A stretch of 64,000 nucleotides of DNA. Source: Oscheius tipulae. Its lineage: Eukaryota > Nematoda > Chromadorea > Rhabditida > Rhabditidae. A program made the translations under genes and the position numbers. The stretch is taken from assembly GCA_037178975.1 (NCBI GenBank), contig JASJZH010000004.1, positions 6,448,001 to 6,512,000 on the forward strand. Reading direction: 5' to 3'. A model generated the notes under the pieces. It had not been told where the DNA came from. It did no database searches and saw nothing but the letters and a program-made list of their open reading frames with translations. This document shows, one piece after another, positions 58,412 to 64,000 of this stretch; position 1 is the stretch's first letter; each line of letters starts with the position of its first letter.

Positions 58412-61400
58412 TTCCTGTACATTCTGAGCAGAGTACAATGGTTCAAAATGTTCATATCGGCGCTTTCAAAGATTTCTCGTAGGAGAAGGAAGATCTTTGG
58501 CGCAACATTCGCTCTAGCCTGCTGTATTGAACAAGCAAATGATACGATGAAATCATTTTCGAAAGCACGAAGAACGAAAAGAGACGATCTCTGAAACCAT
58601 CGTTAAGGGTTGAATAGTTGCAAACAGTCTTACTGAACTTTTGATCATCACCCTCAAAACGCGCATCTGATCGAACATGTTCTGATTTTGTGTCTCTTGA
58701 GAGTACCCTCGGTAAGATCAAGAGTCAAAGGGGGGTCTGAATTAGGATGCTTACGCGGAGGGGTCAAATGAGCAGAGCACAAAATACGACAAACCATCAG
58801 CTCAACGACAACTGATTATTGCTTGAACTTTCGATCACTTAGGTTAGCTAAAAAAAAAGGCTGTATGAATGCAGTTGATGGTGAACAAATTGTGCGGGGA
58901 CTGCCACGCTACTAATAGTTACAAAAGAGAGATTAACCTCTGCACGTTCCAGTGGGGAATCTACTCTGAACATTCAAAAGACAGAAGATCAAGATATTTT
59001 TTTTGCGACCACAAAACCTGGTGCTGAAGTGGATGAGCAAACTGTCGAGGTTGCGCTGGTTCGGTCAACTGTCCATTTGAATTTTGTATTAGTACATGGT
59101 GTCGAGGACGGTGCACAAACGAGCTTTTAGACCGGGTAACGAATCAAATACGAATGGATCGATGAACAGAAAGAACAGCTATAAACATGTCAGATCTTTT
59201 TGCAGTTCTTTCTACTACCAGAACGCAACGGTAACTGTCCATTAGCACGAATTAAACGCTGGCAGGCCATGTCTTGTCAAGAGAATAGATGGAAAGACAG
59301 CTTTGGATGTGTTCTACTGTATTTGGAAACTGTTTTAGCAGTCTGGAGAGCCTTCGTAACGGTGTAGCGCAAAATTACCGTATATGAGCTCCCTTGATTT
59401 TACTGACGATACACTTCCCGTTGGAACACTTATTTTTATGTTCAAGTACATTTGGTAGACATGACTAATGGAGAGGAACTTATGAATTCGTACTCGTTTC
59501 GAATTCGATTGTTCTGTATAATCATCGCTCTGACACATCCTTGTCTGGTACCAATAGACCGTTGCCTTTTCGAACTAATCCATCTATTCAGTTCGTAAGA
59601 TTAACCATAGGTATAATTTCTCGTACAATGCCCCCATCCTCGTGGTCTGAAACATTTTTGAACAAATGAGACATCAGCAGTGGACCATCGACCATATCCG
59701 GCTGTCCTTTAAATCTTTTGATACTAATTTTGGCAGTCAAAACATAGAGTTAATCAGTGGAAAGTAATGGCTGAAAGCGGCCAGGAGAACATCGACTGTT
59801 GATAGTACAATCCCCTCTGGTCGACTTACTGTCTATCTGCGGTTTAACTACAAAAATAATAAGACCATGGGAAAACATGCGAGGAGTGAGACGACCGGCC
59901 ATTAATATAATTCCTTCTGACGAAAACAAGAGCACTTTATGTTCTCTCACCGAAAGAAACACCACCGGTCAGAAATCGAAGAAGGCTAAGAGTCGGATGA
60001 CTATCCAGAGTGAATAGTCTAAGCTGCAAGATTGTCTGCAATCCAGCCTGATCCAGCTCAAGCTGCAAAACAGTTCTTTCACTTCTGTATTCGGGATTAG
60101 AAGAGATTGAAGCCAAATTTGAAGAGCGTAGTACAATCTGGGAGAGCAAAGACTTTTGTGGGTGTCCGGAGCAATTGTGGAGCAGGTTCGCACCAAAACC
60201 GATAGTGCTACAGCCTCCCGACTTCTTCGAATTTTATTAAAAAAAAAATCTTCATTGGCCCTCAGAAACTGATCAAACCAGTTTTCTCCCATACTGATCT
60301 CTTTTTCAGACACATTACTGGCAAGAATTGTCAATTAGCACTTTTGGCTACAGACAAAGGACGGATCCCACTGCACTGCAAAGTAGGATGAGATTTACAA
60401 GCTCTCTTGTAAACTTTACAGAGTTTCAAACACTGCCAATGATATGTCCAGTAACTAGAGATCTCTTCGAAAGACAAAGTATAATTCATGTACATAAGTT
60501 ATCTCTGAACGTTCAAAAGAGTAACGTTCATGAACGCTCTTTTCGTACAATAATCTTGTTTTACGCTTCCTGATTCCTTGCAAAGTTTTTGCCATCTGCC
60601 TACGGCAGCAGTGAACTTTTTTCTTTCTGATCTCGACTGATCTTGGCACTGTTCACTAATTGGCACAAACTCTTCTCGAACAAGTCGTGCATAACCGAAT
60701 TAGAGCGTCATTAACACGTTGTTGAACACTGACCTATGGATGGACAGATTCTTAAAATTAGACTGACGATACATAAACAAGACCGGCACATTTTTAGTTC
60801 TACCCGTCTCCCACTATGAGATGATCTGTTTCGAACACGCTTGAACAACAAAAACAGATTAAAGATGCTTCACCAGGATGTTCGGGACCGAAATAATAGA
60901 GACCAGTCCTTGAATCTTTCCAATACTTTAAGCGAAAGCATTTGAAGTTTGTTATGAACAGTGGTCAACTAAGGTAGAGTGTGTCAGGAGGAGAATGTAC
61001 AGAAGATGGTGTATGGTCTTTTCTTAGATCTCTACGAACCCATCGAATACCATGAGATACTACCTGAGTGTGACAGCAAGAGACGAGATCAAACCCAGGG
61101 ATTACGGTAACGAGTGGGGGATTTCCATCTGTTGGTTATTGAAACCTTCAGCCAACAGGTTATGTTGCTAATACCAGTGAAAGTTATGTCAGGGCCAAGA
61201 CCAAGAAAGTTACAACGATCCATTGAAAGAGTGTTCATCCCCCTTACTCCTTGCTAACTATACACTTCGAATAGTCACGGGAAGTACAAAAGAACAGACT
61301 CATTATCCCAACGTTCGTACAGTTACTCATCTCTCATCCAAGGTGCACTTCCTCCGTTCTCGATCATCCAAAAGATGATTTGTATCTGATGCGGAAAGGC

Positions 61401-61706
61401 TTACTAACAGCCAGGAATGATCTCAAACCAGTGGCTGACTGTCCCCCGTCTTTGTTCTCTTCATCTCTCGTACGAAATGGGAGTTGAATAACCATAACAG
61501 ATTTGTCAGAGATGCCTCAAGGATCAAAAGAGCTGTTTACCACAAGAGGACGACTGCGAGAGCCGTTAGCCGAATCTCATGTTCAATATTATCACAAAAC
61601 GGATTCTTACGGTTTATCCGAGCTTAGGACAGACTGCGTTACCGTGAATAGCTTGGGCTTCTGAACCAAACATGTTGACTTCTAGGGCATTATAAAAGAT
61701 CTCCGG
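58412..61706. other. Gene-poor intergenic region
   Basis: 3.3 kb in which neither strand shows a recognisable domain or a splice-consistent gene. A short imperfect palindrome (GAACGTTC..AACGTTC..GAACG) lies at about 60508-60537. Confidence 0.35.
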
Positions 61707-61764
61707 ATGGGGTGGTCCGTAGTATTTTCTCTTCTTCTGCAGGTCTTTGGTTGCCTAGCCCTGG
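61707..61764 (+). CDS. Orphan signal-peptide exon (partial gene or remnant)
   Basis: A TATAAAAG at about 61690 lies just upstream of an ATG that encodes a typical signal peptide (MGWSVVFSLLLQVFGCLALG). It ends at a strong donor, GTAAGTGAG. A possible second exon at about 61945-61999 (FALFELVREIGRHKVRV, followed by GTAGTT) recalls the start of UGT-type glycosyltransferases. No further exons could be found. It is either a decayed secreted-protein or UGT gene, or a small gene I cannot complete. Confidence 0.3.
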
Positions 61765-64000
61765 GTAAGTGAGTTTCTGACTTTTATGAGCATAGTAAGT
61801 TTCTTAGGGCTACTATAGATAATGGTAAATTTACATCTACGGTTCTGCTAATGTTCTGACTGAAAGAGTATTCGAACTTTCAAATACGGGATCTGTCAGG
61901 CATAATCTAAGTCCTAGTTTTATTCCCAACTACCGTAATTCTAGGCTTTTGCCCTTTTTGAACTTGTGAGAGAAATTGGAAGACATAAGGTTCGGGTAGT
62001 TTTCTGCAAGCTAAGCGCCACTTCCGCCCTGTTTGTATCGTGACAAGGCTCTGTTGCCTAGAATGACGCATAATTAAAATTTTCCTAGTGAATCACAAAC
62101 TATAATAATATCTTAATCTCAAGACGCAAACACTTTCCTTGGTATTGTTGAAGTGACTGGACAATGTACAATTCGAGGACATAGGCAAGATTAGAACGTT
62201 GAAAGTTCATTGAACTAGTACAGGAACATCAGTGCTGGAGCGCATAATTGGTCATGTAAACCTGACCTTAATCGTATAGGTTTCACGTTATGGGACAATG
62301 GTGCGAGAGTGTACGGAAAGAAAGAGGAAGAAAGAGCAAAATTCGATGTCTGAGAGACAGATAGGTGGAAAGCTTTAGGTTTGACGATACAGGCTGCATT
62401 CTGGAAAGGCGAAAGGATGTCACGAAACCTGACTGTCTACTGATGAGATAACTTATCAACTTTTTAAAAGTTTTTTTTTCCAAATCGGAGTCAATGATTC
62501 CTTTTATCAAAAAGGCAACAATTCGACGATTGAGCCGCGTAGCAGTATGAGAGTAGTGTCAGCTCGAATTTGCAGTTACTGTGCATCAGTTACAGGTTGG
62601 AGAATATAGAGGCTTTTTGGTCAGTATGTTTGAATGGTTTTTTGAAAACAGATTCACTTGGCAATTATACGGACTAACCAGAGTCGGAGTGGTATACAGC
62701 CGGGCGATCTTCGTTATCTTCTGTGATCAAATCGAGATGTTCCTTTTTTCCTTGGCCGATGGATTGGAGAAATTATTCCCAAGCTGCTTTACCTCTCTTA
62801 CTTTGCAACGTGTTCAGTCTGTTTTGGGAACGTTCCTTCGTACATCGCGGACAACTCTGTACACTTGACGATTCTTGATAGTTAGCTTACGCTCTGTACG
62901 TTTTGACGACCAAAAGATGATAAAAGATGCTCTTTTACTCGAGTCACGTCTGAGTGATCTCGTACATTTTTAGACCAACTGATTCTGGGATCTCTTAAAC
63001 TCGAGCCATGCTTGTCGATTCAAGAGTTCAATGAGACTCGGGCTCCAAAGTTGAAAGAGATATTCGGTCTAGAGGAATCAAAATATTGATTCGGTAAGCT
63101 TCCAAAGATTAAAATCTGTCTTTGTTAGTCCGTTTCCGTCACAGGGCATTTTGATCTGCTGCGCATTATGCTAATTCAGTTTGGGTTCGGGTTTTTTCTA
63201 TGACATCTTCGGAGTTCACCTAGGCGCGTCATCTCTGTCCCATCTTCCGTCAGAATGGATCCGCCCATTCGGGGGCGGGCTGCTTCCCGCCCAAAATACA
63301 GCTACGTACAAAGGAAAAGTTCACGGTTACGTCAGGAATCAAACGACCGCCTCGGGCTATATAAAATGGCCATTCTAGGAGATGGCTAGCAGATCAGCTG
63401 CGGTGGTGCCCCTGGACAGAGGTGGACTACTGTATCTGGCTCTCTACTTCTGATTACAGTAGCCCGAATAGTTTAGTTCTTCCTCTAGGACCTTGACTGT
63501 TCAAAAAGTTTGCAGCCACTAACTGCAGCTAATTATTCTGCATTCTCCAAAGCACTGTCCCGAGAAATCAAAAGGCACCGGAAACTAAATTACCGTACTT
63601 TGCGCTGGTCTCCTCCTTTCAACGTTTCCGCCAGAAACCCTCTTAAACCGTTTTCCGCTTGCACATTTGAACTCTTTCTCTCCCCCTCACCCAAGAGATT
63701 AGATGATTTCTATGCTTCTAATCCGAGTCGGCGGTGATCCCTCCTTCCTCAATTAGACAAATAACATGTCAAAACAAGTGTAGCGGATTAATATGAGGTC
63801 ATCAGATGAGAGAACTCTTAGAAACTTGAGGCGGCTTTTTGACTACCTCTTTTCCAAAACGAGCATCACACCTGTTGTGCCGCGTGCAAATACGGAAAAC
63901 CCCGAGGGCCGCGAAACCTCCCGAAACGGACACATGCAACATTCCGTTTGACCTTCCAGACTACTGATTTTAATGTTCATTTTTCTCTCGAACAATCTGA
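61765..64000. other. Terminal region without a recognised gene
   Basis: Apart from the possible remnant exon near 61945 nothing coding is supported. A plus-strand frame at 62581-62868 is aromatic and hydrophobic, but isolated. Confidence 0.3.

Noticed and set aside
60508..60537. Palindromic GAACGTTC-like repeats
   Set aside because: Short and isolated; consistent with chance, no array or terminator context.
1..64000. CRISPR arrays, prokaryotic operons or phage-like systems
   Set aside because: The window is plainly eukaryotic (introns, animal gene families); no regularly spaced direct repeats were seen.

Overview
The window is animal nuclear DNA, almost certainly from a free-living rhabditid-type nematode. 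Genes are compact and split by very small spliceosomal introns (most 34-45 nt, GT..AG, acceptors of the TTTCAG kind). Several first ATGs sit directly behind a TTTCAG-like acceptor, as expected for spliced-leader trans-splicing. The gene content is typically nematode: Sra, Sre, Srh and Srsx chemoreceptors, a cuticle collagen, a C-type lectin, a UGT, a CYP4 P450 and duplicated Core-2/I-branching enzymes. I cannot name the species. All exon chains were spliced by hand; unless stated otherwise they keep one open frame from ATG to stop.

Layout. 0.7-8 kb (+): a casein-kinase-1-like pseudokinase, RNA polymerase I subunit RPA49, and a CLN7/MFSD8-like MFS transporter. 8.5-16 kb: an unrecognised minus-strand gene, then two Core-2/I-branching GlcNAc-transferase paralogs arranged head to head. 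16-27 kb: a small secreted peptide precursor with an allatostatin-C-like disulphide motif, a small multi-pass membrane protein, a UDP-glycosyltransferase and a very divergent Cys-loop channel subunit. 27-32.3 kb (+): PP2A B56 subunit, SAP18, a zinc-knuckle protein and an Sre receptor, closely spaced like an operon. 32.7-36.6 kb: a Tc1/mariner-type MITE, a 109-residue membrane protein, a cuticle collagen and a two-domain C-type lectin. 36.9-43.1 kb (-): a complete 27-exon NACHT/WD40 (NWD1-like) gene. 43.4-48.4 kb (+): an unrecognised 622-residue protein with an N-terminal membrane segment. 49.9-56 kb: Sra-like, Srsx-like and Srh-like receptors surrounding an apparently intact Tc1-family transposon and a tRNA-Thr(AGU). 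56-58.4 kb (+): CYP4 P450 and a 70-residue membrane protein. The last 5.5 kb shows no convincing complete gene.

The genes do not form one pathway. Themes are rRNA transcription and chromatin (RPA49, SAP18), signalling (B56), environmental sensing (four chemoreceptors), xenobiotic metabolism (UGT, P450), and glycan or cuticle surface chemistry. The points I rate most worth a second look are the allatostatin-C-like precursor, the intact transposon with a host-sized intron in its transposase, the divergent ion channel, the NWD1 gene, and several unrecognised genes recoverable only by splicing.
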